From assembly GCA_034422115.1 (NCBI GenBank), contig DAOUJW010000020.1, positions 1-64,000 on the forward strand: 64,000 bases of DNA, in the 5' to 3' direction. Below the pieces are notes generated by a model. It was given only the letters and a program-made list of their open reading frames with translations. It was not told the DNA's origin and ran no database searches. Both the position numbers and the translations under genes were made by a program. Below, piece by piece: positions 24,922 to 34,278 of the stretch. Origin of the DNA: DAOUJW01 sp034422115 (GTDB lineage Bacteria > Chloroflexota > Dehalococcoidia > Lucifugimonadales > UBA2985). Within the stretch, counting starts at the first letter, position 1. Each line of letters opens with the position of its first letter.

Positions 24922-26511
24922 ATGGACATTGAGCTTTACGACACCACGCTCAGGGACGGGGCGCAGCAGGAGGGCATCTCCCTGTCCGTTGAGGACAAGA
25001 TAAAGATAACCCGCAGGCTGGACGACCTGGGTGTAAGCTGGATAGAAGGCGGCACTCCCGGCTCCAACCCCAAGGACGAGGACTACTTCCAGCAGGCCAA
25101 GTCGCTGACACTCTCAAACGCCCGCGTATCCGCCTTTGGCCTTACGCGCAGGGCCAACGCGGACGTTGCGACCGACGCCAGCATCATGGCGCTCATGGCC
25201 GCGAACACGCCCGGCGTAACCCTGGTGGGCAAGAGCTCAGACCTCCACGTCCGGGAGGTGCTGGGCACGTCCCTGGAGGAGAACCTGTCCATGATAGCCG
25301 ACTCCGTCGCCTACCTGAAGAGCCAGGGGCGCACGGTCTTCTTCGACGCCGAGCACTTCTTCGACGGATTCAAGCTGAATCGAGATTACGCTATTCAGAG
25401 CGTCAAGGCGGCCGCCGACGCCGGGGCCGACTGCCTGGTGCTGTGCGACACCAACGGCGGAGTGCTCTCCAGCGAGATCCATGACATAGTTTCCTGCGTT
25501 CGGAGCGAGGTTTCGACCCGCCTGGGCATCCACTGCCACAACGACGCCGACTTGGCCGTGGCCAACTCCCTGACGGCTATCTCAGCGGGGGCCACCCACG
25601 TCCAGGGCACCGTGAACGGATACGGCGAGAGGTGCGGCAACGCCAACCTCCTGTCGATTATCGCCAACCTGAAGCTGAAGATGAACGTCTCCTGTGTGAC
25701 TGACACGCAGCTGGCCACCCTGAGAGACGTGTCACACTACGTCAGTGAGATAGTCAACATTCCTCCCAGCACCAACCAGCCCTACGTGGGGGCCAGCGCC
25801 TTCAGCCACAAGGGCGGCCTCCACGCGGACGCCGTCTCCAAGCTGGAGGAGAGCTACCAGCACATCCACCCGGCCAGTGTTGGCGCGGTGAACAGGGTGG
25901 TCATCTCGGAGCTTTCCGGCCGGGGCAACATCCAGTACCGCCTCAGGGAGATGGGGCTGGACAACAGGGTGAGCCGTGACCAGATTTCGGCTCTGCTGGA
26001 GAGGATCAAGACCCTGGAGAGCAAGGGGTTCCAGTACGAAGGCGCTGAGGCCTCCTTTGCGCTGATGGTCAGAAGGACTCTGGAGGGCTACAAGCCCCCC
26101 TTCGAGCTGGTGGACTTCATGGTCATAGTGGAGAACCGGCGCCGCGCCCCCACCAACGGCGGCGACGAGGATATGCTTGCGGAGGCGATGGTGAAGGTCA
26201 GGGTAGGGGACAAGCTGATGCACACCGCAGCCGAGGGCAACGGGCCGGTCAACGCCCTGGACAACGCCGTGCGAAAGGCGCTTCTGGAGTTCTATCCTTC
26301 CCTGGACGACGTGAGGCTGGTGGACTACAAGGTGCGGGTGGTCGACCAGGGCCAGGACACCAGGGCCGTGGTGAGGGTACTCATTGAGTCGACCGACGGG
26401 CAGAGCCAGTGGCAGACGGTTGGCTCCTCCGCCAACATCATAGAGGCAAGCTGGATGGCTCTGGCCGACAGCCTGGAGTACTTCCTGGCAAGGAACGAGA
26501 GACAGAGCTAG
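24922..26511 (+). CDS. cimA: (R)-citramalate synthase
   Basis: The 529-residue enzyme belongs to the alpha-isopropylmalate/homocitrate synthase family. It starts IELYDTTLRDGAQQEGISLS, has the metal-binding GIHCHNDADLAVANS with the HxH pair, GTVNGYGERCGNANL, and AFSHKGGLHADAV. The C-terminal third is the LeuA-type allosteric domain (VKVRVGDKLMHTAAEGNGPV). Length and the absence of a leu neighbour, plus the isoleucine T-box in front, favour citramalate synthase: pyruvate plus acetyl-CoA to citramalate, entry to threonine-independent isoleucine synthesis. LeuA cannot be fully excluded from sequence alone. Confidence 0.88.
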   Translation: MDIELYDTTLRDGAQQEGISLSVEDKIKITRRLDDLGVSWIEGGTPGSNPKDEDYFQQAKSLTLSNARVSAFGLTRRANADVATDASIMALMAANTPGVTLVGKSSDLHVREVLGTSLEENLSMIADSVAYLKSQGRTVFFDAEHFFDGFKLNRDYAIQSVKAAADAGADCLVLCDTNGGVLSSEIHDIVSCVRSEVSTRLGIHCHNDADLAVANSLTAISAGATHVQGTVNGYGERCGNANLLSIIANLKLKMNVSCVTDTQLATLRDVSHYVSEIVNIPPSTNQPYVGASAFSHKGGLHADAVSKLEESYQHIHPASVGAVNRVVISELSGRGNIQYRLREMGLDNRVSRDQISALLERIKTLESKGFQYEGAEASFALMVRRTLEGYKPPFELVDFMVIVENRRRAPTNGGDEDMLAEAMVKVRVGDKLMHTAAEGNGPVNALDNAVRKALLEFYPSLDDVRLVDYKVRVVDQGQDTRAVVRVLIESTDGQSQWQTVGSSANIIEASWMALADSLEYFLARNERQS

Positions 26512-26542
26512 CTTCTCCCTAACCTCTATGTAGAGCGGACGC

Positions 26543-27841
26543 TCAGGACATTTCCCAGAGCAAGCGCACAGGAACAGCGTGCAGGTTGTTTCCAAAGCTG
26601 ACTGTAGTGTTGCCGTCGTAGAGCACCACTCCGCACGCAAAGCGCTCACCGCCTGCATCCCTGAGCCTGCGCAGTCCCCGGAAGTCGGCCTGTGTTACTG
26701 TTGCGCCTGCCTTGACCTCAACCCCCGCTAGGAAGCCGCTATATTCCATGACGACATCGACTTCAACCTGGTCCTTGTCCCTGTAGTGAAAAAAGTCAAC
26801 CGGGCCGTCGCACCAGGTGGCCTGACGGCGCAGCTCTTGGAACACGAAGGTCTCAAGGAGCTGCCCTAGCAGAGTCCGATCTGCCAACAGGGTCTGTACC
26901 GACGCGCCTAGCAAGGCACAGGCAAGCCCGGAGTCGCCCATGTGGAGCTTTGGAGTCTTGACCAGGCGCTTCCCGCGATTGCTGTGCCAGGACGGCAGCC
27001 TCTCCAGCAGGTAAACCCGCTCCAGAAGTGCTATGTAGTCCCCAATGGTCGGACGGCTGAGCTGGAACGGCGTAGCCAGGTGGCTCAAATTGAACAACTG
27101 AGCCGTACAGGTTGCCGCTAGGGAGAGGAGCCTTGGCAGGGTCTCCAGGCTGCTAATGCGAGACAGATCTCCAACATCTCTCTGCACCTGAGCGTCTATG
27201 TAGTTCCGGTACCAATTCGCGCGCCTGCGGCCGGTGGGCCGGGCAAGGGCCGGTGGGTACCCGCCGGCCGCTATCCTTTCGGCCAGGTCCGTTCCCAGCC
27301 GCTCGGCTTGCCGGATAGGGAAACTGTTCTCGAACAGGGCGCTAATGAAGCCACCAGCAGGGGGCGGACGACTCGTGTGCAGCTCACACTGGGTCAGAGG
27401 ATGCAGCCTGATTGTCTCCAGGCGGCCGGCCAGCGAGTCCTGTACAGTTGATATAGCCAGCACGTCCGATGAGCCGGTGAGGACGAACCGTCCCGGCACG
27501 CGCCGTTGGTCCACCTCCAGTTTCAGGGCGGTGAAGAGTCCCGGTACACGCTGCACCTCGTCCAGAACGACGCGTTCCGGGAGGTCAGCTATGAAGCCAG
27601 TGGGATCGCTCAAGGCGCCGGCGCGGACAACGTCGTTGTCAAAATTGAGATAGCTGTACCCGCGGCCCTCGGTTTCGTACGAGCGCGCATGTGCCGGGAG
27701 AGACTCCGGTGAACACACCATTTGTGCGAAGGTGGTCTTTCCGCACTGGCGTGGGCCTTGTATCAGAACAACTGGAGAATCTTCCAGCGCCTCAATGAAC
27801 CGCGGCTCTATAAAACGTGGATGTAGAAGGCTTTGTCCCAT
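26543..27841 (-). CDS. AAA ATPase with DUF4143 domain
   Basis: The 432-residue protein has Walker A GPRQCGKTTFA (residues 34-44), Walker B RVVLDEVQRVPGLF, sensor TGSSDVLAI, and the C-terminal DUF4143 nuclease-like domain with FHYRDKDQVEVDVVMEY followed by GVEVKAG (D-x-x-x with E-x-K), typical of the family. These ATPases are common, often horizontally acquired, and of unproven role; some behave like toxin-linked or defence proteins. It is convergent with cimA and has unusual direct repeats just upstream of its start (separate entry). Confidence 0.9.
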   Translation of the reverse strand: MGQSLLHPRFIEPRFIEALEDSPVVLIQGPRQCGKTTFAQMVCSPESLPAHARSYETEGRGYSYLNFDNDVVRAGALSDPTGFIADLPERVVLDEVQRVPGLFTALKLEVDQRRVPGRFVLTGSSDVLAISTVQDSLAGRLETIRLHPLTQCELHTSRPPPAGGFISALFENSFPIRQAERLGTDLAERIAAGGYPPALARPTGRRRANWYRNYIDAQVQRDVGDLSRISSLETLPRLLSLAATCTAQLFNLSHLATPFQLSRPTIGDYIALLERVYLLERLPSWHSNRGKRLVKTPKLHMGDSGLACALLGASVQTLLADRTLLGQLLETFVFQELRRQATWCDGPVDFFHYRDKDQVEVDVVMEYSGFLAGVEVKAGATVTQADFRGLRRLRDAGGERFACGVVLYDGNTTVSFGNNLHAVPVRLLWEMS

Positions 27842-27842
27842 G

Positions 27843-27970
27843 GGACAATTGTAACTTTATCCGCGTTCAATTGCAAGGTTATGAGCGGATAATTGTAAGT
27901 TGCGATGCCGTCTGATTGCAAGGTTATGAGCGGATAATTGCAATGTTAAAGACGTCCAATTGCAAGGTTA
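27843..27970. promoter_or_regulatory. Direct repeats upstream of the DUF4143 ATPase gene
   Basis: A 26-base unit with core GGTTATGAGCGGATAATTG occurs at 27870-27895 and exactly again at 27915-27940 (period 45). A partial copy ATTGCAAGGTTA is at 27959-27970, and an inverted partial copy CAATTGTAACTTTATCCGC begins at 27846, two bases before the ATPase start. This looks like an operator array for the ATPase gene, perhaps autoregulatory. Confidence 0.6.
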
Positions 27971-28011
27971 GCGTCAAATCCAGTGGACTGAGATTGTGGA
28001 GCGTGGGAGTC

Positions 28012-28944
28012 CTACCACCAGGCGGTGTCGTCCGGGTGGATCATCCGCGCCTCCATCTCCTCCCTCCACGGGCCCGTGGCCAGGTACTTCCACCCGCCAT
28101 CCGCGAAGATGACCGCTATGCTGCCGCCGTCCATGCGCTCTGCAACGCGCTGGGCGCAGTGCAGCACCGCGCCGGAGGACACCCCGGCAAATATGCCCTC
28201 CGTCTGCAGCAGAGAGCGTGCGCACTCGAAGGCCGTGGCGCTGTCCACCAGAAACCTGCCGTCCAGCTTGTCCAGGTCAAGCAGCGGTGGAATGTACCCC
28301 TCCTCCAGGCTTCTCAGCCCTTGAAGCTGCTCCCCCATCCGGGGCTCCACGCCGATCACCCTTATTTCCGGGTTGTGCTCCTTCAGCCGTCGGCCCACCC
28401 CCATGAGCGTGCCACCTGTGCCGAGTCCGGCTATAAACACGTCTGCGTTTGGGAGGTCTCTGAGCACCTCTGGGCCGGTCGTCTCGTAGTGGGCCGCTAT
28501 GTTGGCCTCGCTCTCGAACTGGCGGGTGTTGAAGCACCCTTCTTCCTGCCCCAGCTGCCTTGCAAGCTCGATTGCGCCCCTCATGCCGGCCAGGGGGTCG
28601 CACCAGACTATCTCCGCGTCGTAGGTTGCCAGGAGGTCGGCCACACCCGGAGTGGCCCTGTGGGGTATGACCACCTTCAGCCTGTAGCCCCTCTGCTTGG
28701 CAATGAGCGCCAAGGCCAGGGCGGTGTTACCGGTGCTGGCCTCCACCAGCGTCTGGCCGGGCTTGAGCGCGCCCGACTCCTCTGCCTGCTGCACTAGGTA
28801 CTTGGCAACCCGGTCCTTGATGCTGCCACTGGGGTTGAGGCCCTCCAGCTTGGCGAAGATGCGCACCCCCGGCTTTGGGCTCATCCGGGACACCTCCACC
28901 AGGGGCGTGTTGCCTATGTGGTCAAGGATGCTCGTCGATTGCAT
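28012..28944 (-). CDS. Cysteine synthase (PLP-dependent, CysM-type)
   Basis: The 310-residue enzyme has the fold-type II beta-family motifs: IGNTPLVEVSRM, the PLP Lys43 in NPSGSIKDRV, the substrate loop EASTGNTALALA (family usual STGNTGIA), QFESEANIAAHYETTGPE, and the phosphate cradle GLGTGGTLMGVGR. It replaces the acetyl or phospho group of an activated serine with sulfide to give cysteine. CysM versus CysK, and O-acetylserine versus O-phosphoserine use, are not decided by what I can see; the STGNTA variant and shortened end are closer to CysM. No sulfur genes are adjacent. Confidence 0.88.
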   Translation of the reverse strand: MQSTSILDHIGNTPLVEVSRMSPKPGVRIFAKLEGLNPSGSIKDRVAKYLVQQAEESGALKPGQTLVEASTGNTALALALIAKQRGYRLKVVIPHRATPGVADLLATYDAEIVWCDPLAGMRGAIELARQLGQEEGCFNTRQFESEANIAAHYETTGPEVLRDLPNADVFIAGLGTGGTLMGVGRRLKEHNPEIRVIGVEPRMGEQLQGLRSLEEGYIPPLLDLDKLDGRFLVDSATAFECARSLLQTEGIFAGVSSGAVLHCAQRVAERMDGGSIAVIFADGGWKYLATGPWREEMEARMIHPDDTAWW

Positions 28945-29084
28945 TGTTTGCCATTCTCCTTACCGGATAATGATAGCCCATTCACATCTCCGCCGAAAGC
29001 TCACAGCCTTGCTAACGCCTATGGTGGATTGGTATATTACCCTCGATTAAAGCTGGTGGCCCGCCGCCTTTGAAGATGCGTCTA

Positions 29085-29143
29085 CCGCTCATCCCTGTAT
29101 CAAGTACGGGGCAGGCTCTGAGCTTGTCGAAGGAAATGAGCGG
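29085..29143. repeat. CGCTCAT...GAGCTTGTCGAAGG dispersed repeat
   Basis: The element begins CCGCTCATCC and ends ATGAGCGG, with GAGCTTGTCGAAGG inside. Relatives are at 32704-32796, 38964-38999 and 48799-48836. It sits between cysM and the first CaiB gene and is non-coding. Confidence 0.6.
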
Positions 29144-29191
29144 TAGTTGCCAAAGCGGTTCGGCAGGCCGACCAAAAACGGAGGATAGGCT

Positions 29192-30406
29192 ATGCAAGAA
29201 GGCATTCTCCAGGGCGTCAGGATTATAGAGTGGGGGGACCTGGTGTCCGCGCCGTGGACGTCCAGGCTGCTGGCGGACATGGGCGCGGACGTCATCAAGA
29301 TAGAGACGCCGGACGCGGGAGACTCGGCGCGTCGGGTCGGCCCCTTTCCTCATGACGTACCTCACATCGAAAAGAGCGGGCTTTACCTGTACCTCAACTG
29401 CAACAAGCGCGGCGTTACGCTGGACGTGAGCACGGCCGAGGGGAAGCGCATCTTCCGGGAGCTTGTCGACGGCGCGGACGTGCTCATAGAGAGCCACTCG
29501 CCCGGCGTCGTTGAGGGTCTGGGCCTCACGTACGACGCGCTCAAGCCCACCAATCCCCGGCTGGTCATGGTCTCCATCAGCCCCTTTGGACAGACCGGGC
29601 CGTACAGGGACTACGTCGGCAGCGAGCTTGTTCTCTTCCACCTGGGCGGCATCGGCTATGAGACGCCCGCCGGCGACGTGACCGACCCGGAGAAGGAACC
29701 GCCTCTGAAGGGGCCTGGATACCAGAGCTACTTTGTCACGGGGTGGATGGCCGCCACGAGCGCCTTCATCGGCCTGTACCACCGAGAGAACACGGGTGAG
29801 GGCCAGTTCATAGACATCTCCGAGCACGAGGCCATCGCCAGCACCCAGCGGCCAAACGTCACCCGCTACTCCTACGCCGACGAGCTTCCCGGCCGGGAGG
29901 GGACGGGGATACCTCGCTTCAAGCCGTGCAAGGACGGCTACTTCGCGGGTTACGGCGCTCAGGGAACGGACGTCATGTGGGCGAAGGTGTGCGACATCAT
30001 GGGCAACCCCGAGTGGACCACCTGGGACATCTGCGACACTATGGTCTCCCGGAGAGAGAACATCGCCACCCTGGACGCGCTCATAATGTCCTGGATGATG
30101 GACTACACCAAGGCTGAGCTTTTTGAGATGGGGCAGCGGGCCGGCATCTCCTGCTTCCCCGTCAACACCGTCGCGGACGTGTACACGACGGAGCAGTACA
30201 AGGAGCGCGGCTTCTTCGAGGAGGTGGAGCACCCGCAGGCCGGGACCTACGCCTACCCTGGCGTTCCGTTCAAGATATCGGAACACCAGCCGTCGTTGCG
30301 CCGCCCCGCGCCGATGCTAGGCCAGCACAACACCGAGGTCTACGTCGATATGTTGAATCGGACGCCGGAGGACCTGGTCAAGCTGCGCCAGGCCGGGGTC
30401 ATCTAG
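29192..30406 (+). CDS. CaiB/BaiF family CoA-transferase (1)
   Basis: This 404-residue class III CoA-transferase shows the N-terminal Rossmann part GVRIIEWGDLVSAPWTSRLL and LADMGADVIKIETPDAGD. The catalytic Asp lies in GEGQFIDISEHEAIAS, and GLGLTYDALKPTNPRLVMVS and DPYRERGFFEEVEHP-like segments follow. The family moves CoA between carboxylic acids without free acid intermediates in breakdown of carnitine, oxalate, bile or aromatic acids; the substrate pair is unknown. It is followed after 44 bases by a paralogue in the same direction, so a heteromeric enzyme or paired pathway is possible. GGAGG precedes the ATG. Confidence 0.93.
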   Translation: MQEGILQGVRIIEWGDLVSAPWTSRLLADMGADVIKIETPDAGDSARRVGPFPHDVPHIEKSGLYLYLNCNKRGVTLDVSTAEGKRIFRELVDGADVLIESHSPGVVEGLGLTYDALKPTNPRLVMVSISPFGQTGPYRDYVGSELVLFHLGGIGYETPAGDVTDPEKEPPLKGPGYQSYFVTGWMAATSAFIGLYHRENTGEGQFIDISEHEAIASTQRPNVTRYSYADELPGREGTGIPRFKPCKDGYFAGYGAQGTDVMWAKVCDIMGNPEWTTWDICDTMVSRRENIATLDALIMSWMMDYTKAELFEMGQRAGISCFPVNTVADVYTTEQYKERGFFEEVEHPQAGTYAYPGVPFKISEHQPSLRRPAPMLGQHNTEVYVDMLNRTPEDLVKLRQAGVI

Positions 30407-30450
30407 TCAAGTCGCATCGAGCAATCGTCCAATCGTCAAGGAGGAATGAG

Positions 30451-31674
30451 ATGAGCAAGCTGCCGTTTGAGGGCATACGAGTCGCCGATTTCGGCTGGAT
30501 TATCACCGCTCCCCTGGCTACCGCGTGGCTGGCCACAATGGGCGCGGAGGTTATCAAGATAGAGAGCAAGGTGCACCCTGACACCCTGCGCAGCGGGATT
30601 CACGGGGGCGCCATTCCCGGAGAGGACCCCGCCTACAACTGCACGGGGGGCTTCAACTCCCTCAACTACAGCAAATACAGCTGCTGCCTGGACATGACCA
30701 AGCCGGAGGCGCAGGAGCTTGCATACGAGATTATCAAGACCAGCGACATGGTGGTTGAGGCCTACACCGCGCCCGTTGTGGAGCGATTCGGCCTGACATT
30801 CCCCCAGCTTCAGGCCCTCAAGCCGGACATCATCCTGGTCTCCGTCTCCTCCCTGGGCAAGACCGGCCCCCTGAAGGACGTGACCGGCTTCGGCCCGGCG
30901 AACCAGGCCTTCGCCAGCCTGCCGTCGATGATGGGCTATCCCGGCGGCCCGCCCGCGAGCATGGGCGGCACGTGGCCGGACTACGTCATGGGCGTGGCTA
31001 TGGCATACCTCGCCGTCGCCGGGCTGTACCATCGCAAGCGCACGGGCCAGGGCCTCTACCTTGACCTGTCCATGGCGGAGGCCGTGATGGACATGATCCC
31101 CGGCCAGATGCTGGACTACCAGATGAACGGGCGCGTTGCGGGACCCCAGGGCAACAGGGACGACCTGGCCGCGCCCCACAACGTCTACCGCTGCGACGGC
31201 GAGGACAAGTGGGTGGCCATCTCCGTCCACGACGACGCGCAGTGGGCCGCCTTCTGCCAGGCCACGGGCCACCCGGAGTGGAAGAACGACGAGCGTTTCA
31301 GAGACCTCTACCACAGGCGCGAGAACCGCGCAGAGCTTGACGCCCTCATCACGGAGTGGACGCGGCCGCAGGCCGGTCACAGCATCATGGAGAAGCTCCA
31401 GGCCGTGGGCGTTCCGGCCGGCCCGTCCCAGGACACCCGTGCCCTTATGGACGACCCGCAGCTCCAGCACCGGAACCAGTTCTTCCAGTTGGACAGCCCC
31501 ATTACGGGCCCGCGCCTGGCCATGGCAATGCAGGGCATCTTCAGCGACATCCCGGAGCGCCGCTATGACCCCGCCCCCGCCTTTGACCGGGACAACCACA
31601 AGGTCTTCCACGACATCCTGGGCCTCTCGGAGGAGAAGATAGCCAGCCTCGTGGAGCAGGGGGTTATCAACTAG
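30451..31674 (+). CDS. CaiB/BaiF family CoA-transferase (2)
   Basis: A 407-residue paralogue of the preceding gene. It has GIRVADFGWIITAPLATAWL, LATMGAEVIKIESKVHPD, and the catalytic Asp region TGQGLYLDLSMAEAVMDM, with the C-terminal AGPSQDTRALMDDPQLQHR. SD AAGGAGG precedes the ATG at a good distance. The pair resembles two-subunit CoA-transferases such as those for succinyl-CoA:benzylsuccinate, but no other catabolic genes lie next to them, so the substrate stays open. Confidence 0.93.
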   Translation: MSKLPFEGIRVADFGWIITAPLATAWLATMGAEVIKIESKVHPDTLRSGIHGGAIPGEDPAYNCTGGFNSLNYSKYSCCLDMTKPEAQELAYEIIKTSDMVVEAYTAPVVERFGLTFPQLQALKPDIILVSVSSLGKTGPLKDVTGFGPANQAFASLPSMMGYPGGPPASMGGTWPDYVMGVAMAYLAVAGLYHRKRTGQGLYLDLSMAEAVMDMIPGQMLDYQMNGRVAGPQGNRDDLAAPHNVYRCDGEDKWVAISVHDDAQWAAFCQATGHPEWKNDERFRDLYHRRENRAELDALITEWTRPQAGHSIMEKLQAVGVPAGPSQDTRALMDDPQLQHRNQFFQLDSPITGPRLAMAMQGIFSDIPERRYDPAPAFDRDNHKVFHDILGLSEEKIASLVEQGVIN

Positions 31675-31718
31675 GGGACGTCAAACAGGAGCAGTTTGGG
31701 TAATGGCAAAGAGGTGCA

Positions 31719-32684
31719 ATGTTGATTGACGAACTGGTTAAAGAGATAGAGAAGCTGAAAGCTCGAATCTTAGATTACCAAGCTGATTTGCAAAAGGATG
31801 AAACGCGGACCCGCATGGCCCTAATAAATCCACTATTGCAGGTATTGGGATGGGACACATCGAATCCGGGCATGGTTACACCTGAGTATGGCCTTAGCAA
31901 TGGTCGTGCTGACTATGCTTTATTGGACGACCAAGGTAAAGTAGTTGTCTTCTTGGAGGCCAAAAGATTAGGGGAACAGCTAGCTAGGCATAGATCACAA
32001 GTAGATGATTATGCCAGAGATATCGGATGTAGATATCCTGCTCTAACGGATGGGAACAACTGGGAGATCTACGATAGAGCTAAATACGATGTTCCGTCTA
32101 GCCAGTCCCACATCCTGAAACTTTCAATAGTTGATGACCCTTCATATAAATGCGCGTTGCAGTTCCTATTGCTCTGGCGGCCTAACATAGCTACGGGGCA
32201 ACCTGTAGAAGCCACAGAGCCGATTATGGGGGCAGAGCCACAGGCTTCCGCGACCTCCGCGCTAATCCAGACCACCGAACAGGTTATGCCAGTTCCAACG
32301 GATGCAGGTTGGATCACTCTTAGAGACATTCAACCGAAAGTCGGAATGGAACCTCCTCAGAGGGTAAGACTTCCTAACGATGAGGTAAAACAGCTTAGTA
32401 CATGGAGAGACCTCGTGGTAACTGTGTCCGAGTGGCTCGTTAATGACGGTGCGTTGAATCAGGATATGTGTCCGATCCCAGCCAAGCCGAGAAGTAATAA
32501 GCGTTACTCAGTCAATTCTGAACCAAAACATCGCGACGGCAGAGATTTTGGATCAATGTATGAACTGCCCAAGGGCTTGTGGTTGTACCACGGTGGCAGC
32601 AATAGAGATATTGTTAAGAAATGCATAGTGATCTTGGAACATTGCGGCAAAGACCCAGCCACGGTTCACGTTCAGGTGGGTTAA
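31719..32684 (+). CDS. Stand-alone HsdR-N/PD-(D/E)XK nuclease-like protein
   Basis: The 321-residue protein starts with a charged helix, then RTRMALINPLLQVLGWD, as in type I restriction R-subunit N-termini. The nuclease core follows: Glu56, NGRADYALLD with Asp65, and VVVFLEAKRLG with Glu80-x-Lys82. No helicase domain and no HsdM/HsdS partners are present. The C-terminal third (about 225-321) ends with a small domain including FGSMYELPKGLWLYHGGSN, which I cannot place. Base composition is more AT-rich than its neighbours, indicating recent acquisition. It could be a solitary restriction-like defence nuclease or a remnant. Confidence 0.75.
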   Translation: MLIDELVKEIEKLKARILDYQADLQKDETRTRMALINPLLQVLGWDTSNPGMVTPEYGLSNGRADYALLDDQGKVVVFLEAKRLGEQLARHRSQVDDYARDIGCRYPALTDGNNWEIYDRAKYDVPSSQSHILKLSIVDDPSYKCALQFLLLWRPNIATGQPVEATEPIMGAEPQASATSALIQTTEQVMPVPTDAGWITLRDIQPKVGMEPPQRVRLPNDEVKQLSTWRDLVVTVSEWLVNDGALNQDMCPIPAKPRSNKRYSVNSEPKHRDGRDFGSMYELPKGLWLYHGGSNRDIVKKCIVILEHCGKDPATVHVQVG

Positions 32685-33024
32685 GTGGTATTCTCAGTTC
32701 ATACCGCTCATCCTGAGCTTGTCGAAGGGTGAGCGGGGTCCGCACCCTACGCCTGCTGTCTTCCCGCTCTGGTTCGACAAGCTCACCATGAGCGGGAAAG
32801 AAGTGGTACTACAACCAGCGATGGCATTACCAACACGTATAGAGAATGCTGCTTGAGTGGCTGTGTTGACTCTCCCAATCCAAGGATACCCTGAACAGGT
32901 CAGGATCATGACCATCCTGCCTGATGACATTTTTACCACCATTCCTGCGCAGGCAGGAATCCAGGAGGGGTGGGGAGTGGGCTGGACTTGTTCAGACCAT
33001 TCCTGACTCAAGGAATAGGCCCTA
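32685..33024. repeat. Spacer with two dispersed repeat elements
   Basis: No gene is seen. Bases 32704-32796 are a repeat with inverted ends CCGCTCATCCTGAGCTTG and ACAAGCTCACCATGAGCGG, a long hairpin. Bases 32938-33001 carry CATTCCTGCGCAGGCAGGAA followed by CCAGGAGGGG, the unit also at 37875, 62582 and others. The second repeat lies close before the DUF418 start. Confidence 0.65.
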
Positions 33025-34179
33025 GTGGCAGAACGCCCCCAGCCCACTGACGCCGGCCCCGTCCGCGAGACCGAGCGGATAACCAGCCTCGACCTCATAC
33101 GCGGGGTTGCTGTCCTCGGCATTCTGCTGATGAACGCCGTCAACTTCAAGTTCGGCGGCGCGCCCTACTTCAACCTGAGCGCGGGCGGCTCGGAGACGTG
33201 GCTGGACTGGGCCGTGGGCATCCTGGGCGAGGTCTTTGTGGACCAGAAGCTCATGGGGTTGTTCTCCCTGCTGTTCGGCGCGGGAATGATCCTCTTCATA
33301 GACCGCGCCAGTGGGAGGGGAAGGCACGCGGTGGCGCTCAACCTGTGGCGAAACGCCCTGCTCCTGACAATAGGCATTCTCCACCTCCAGCTCTGGGACG
33401 GCGACGTGCTGGCGGTCTATGCCGTATCGTCGGTCTTTCTGCTGGCCCTCAGAAAGCTGCCGGACCGGGCGCTCATCTCCGTTGGCGTTGCCGTGTTCGC
33501 GCTGTCCGTCGCCTCAACGCTGACGGCGCAGTACATGGCCGACACCACCAACGAGTCTCTGTCCGGCCTCTGGGCGCCGGGCGAGATTTCGGAGGAGGAG
33601 TACGTCTGGATTCCCTTCCTACTGGGCTTTTTCCTGCGGGCCTTGGGGCTGATTCTCGTGGGCGCGGGCCTGTACCGCACCGGCTTTATGAACGGCGGCT
33701 TTCCGGCCAGGACATACCGAATGACCGCGTTGGTCGGGCTGGCCGTGGGCCTGCCCCTTGCCGCCGCCGGCGTCATCATTACTGCACTGAACGACTACTC
33801 TCGCGAGGTAGCCTTTGTCGGCCAGATTCCCAATACCCTGGGCACCATTCCCTGCTCCCTGGGGTACATGAGCCTCGTCATCCTGTGGAACAACCGAGGA
33901 GACAGCTGGCTCAAGCAGCGGCTACGGGCCGTAGGGAGGATGGCGTTGACCAACTACCTGTCGCAGACGGTACTGGGCGTGCTTGTCTTGACCGTCATGC
34001 TGGGCGACGTCGAAAACGTGAACCGTAGCGCCGTGCTGGTGTTTGTGTTCGCAGTGTGGGCGCTTCAGCTGTGGTGGTCGTCGGCGTGGCTCAACCGCTT
34101 CCTGTTCGGACCTGTTGAGTGGCTCTGGCGAGTCGGGACTTATCGGAGCGTCCAGCCGCTCCGGCGGCCGGTTAGCTGA
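33025..34179 (+). CDS. DUF418 (YeiB-like) membrane protein
   Basis: This 384-residue protein has about ten membrane segments. The N-terminus ERITSLDLIRGVAVLGILLM is the characteristic DUF418/DUF1624 acyltransferase-3-like start, and the C-terminal DUF418 part has GRMALTNYLSQTVLGVLVL. It probably transfers or exports something at the membrane, but no member has a proven activity. The start is a GTG. It is flanked by palindromic repeats and shares no obvious operon. Confidence 0.88.
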   Translation: MAERPQPTDAGPVRETERITSLDLIRGVAVLGILLMNAVNFKFGGAPYFNLSAGGSETWLDWAVGILGEVFVDQKLMGLFSLLFGAGMILFIDRASGRGRHAVALNLWRNALLLTIGILHLQLWDGDVLAVYAVSSVFLLALRKLPDRALISVGVAVFALSVASTLTAQYMADTTNESLSGLWAPGEISEEEYVWIPFLLGFFLRALGLILVGAGLYRTGFMNGGFPARTYRMTALVGLAVGLPLAAAGVIITALNDYSREVAFVGQIPNTLGTIPCSLGYMSLVILWNNRGDSWLKQRLRAVGRMALTNYLSQTVLGVLVLTVMLGDVENVNRSAVLVFVFAVWALQLWWSSAWLNRFLFGPVEWLWRVGTYRSVQPLRRPVS

Positions 34180-34278
34180 GCAACGGCAGATGACGCGAGC
34201 GGGGTGAGTGATACCCCCACCCCTCCTGGATTCCTGCCTCCGCGGGAATGGTCTGCTGTATCAGGGGTTTTGTTCCCG

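Noticed and set aside
27870..27940. True lac operator upstream of the DUF4143 gene
   Set aside because: Only 11 bases match and no LacI-type gene or sugar operon is present; coincidence is likely.
27843..27970. CRISPR array
   Set aside because: Only two full repeats of 26 bases with one spacer, no cas genes in the window.
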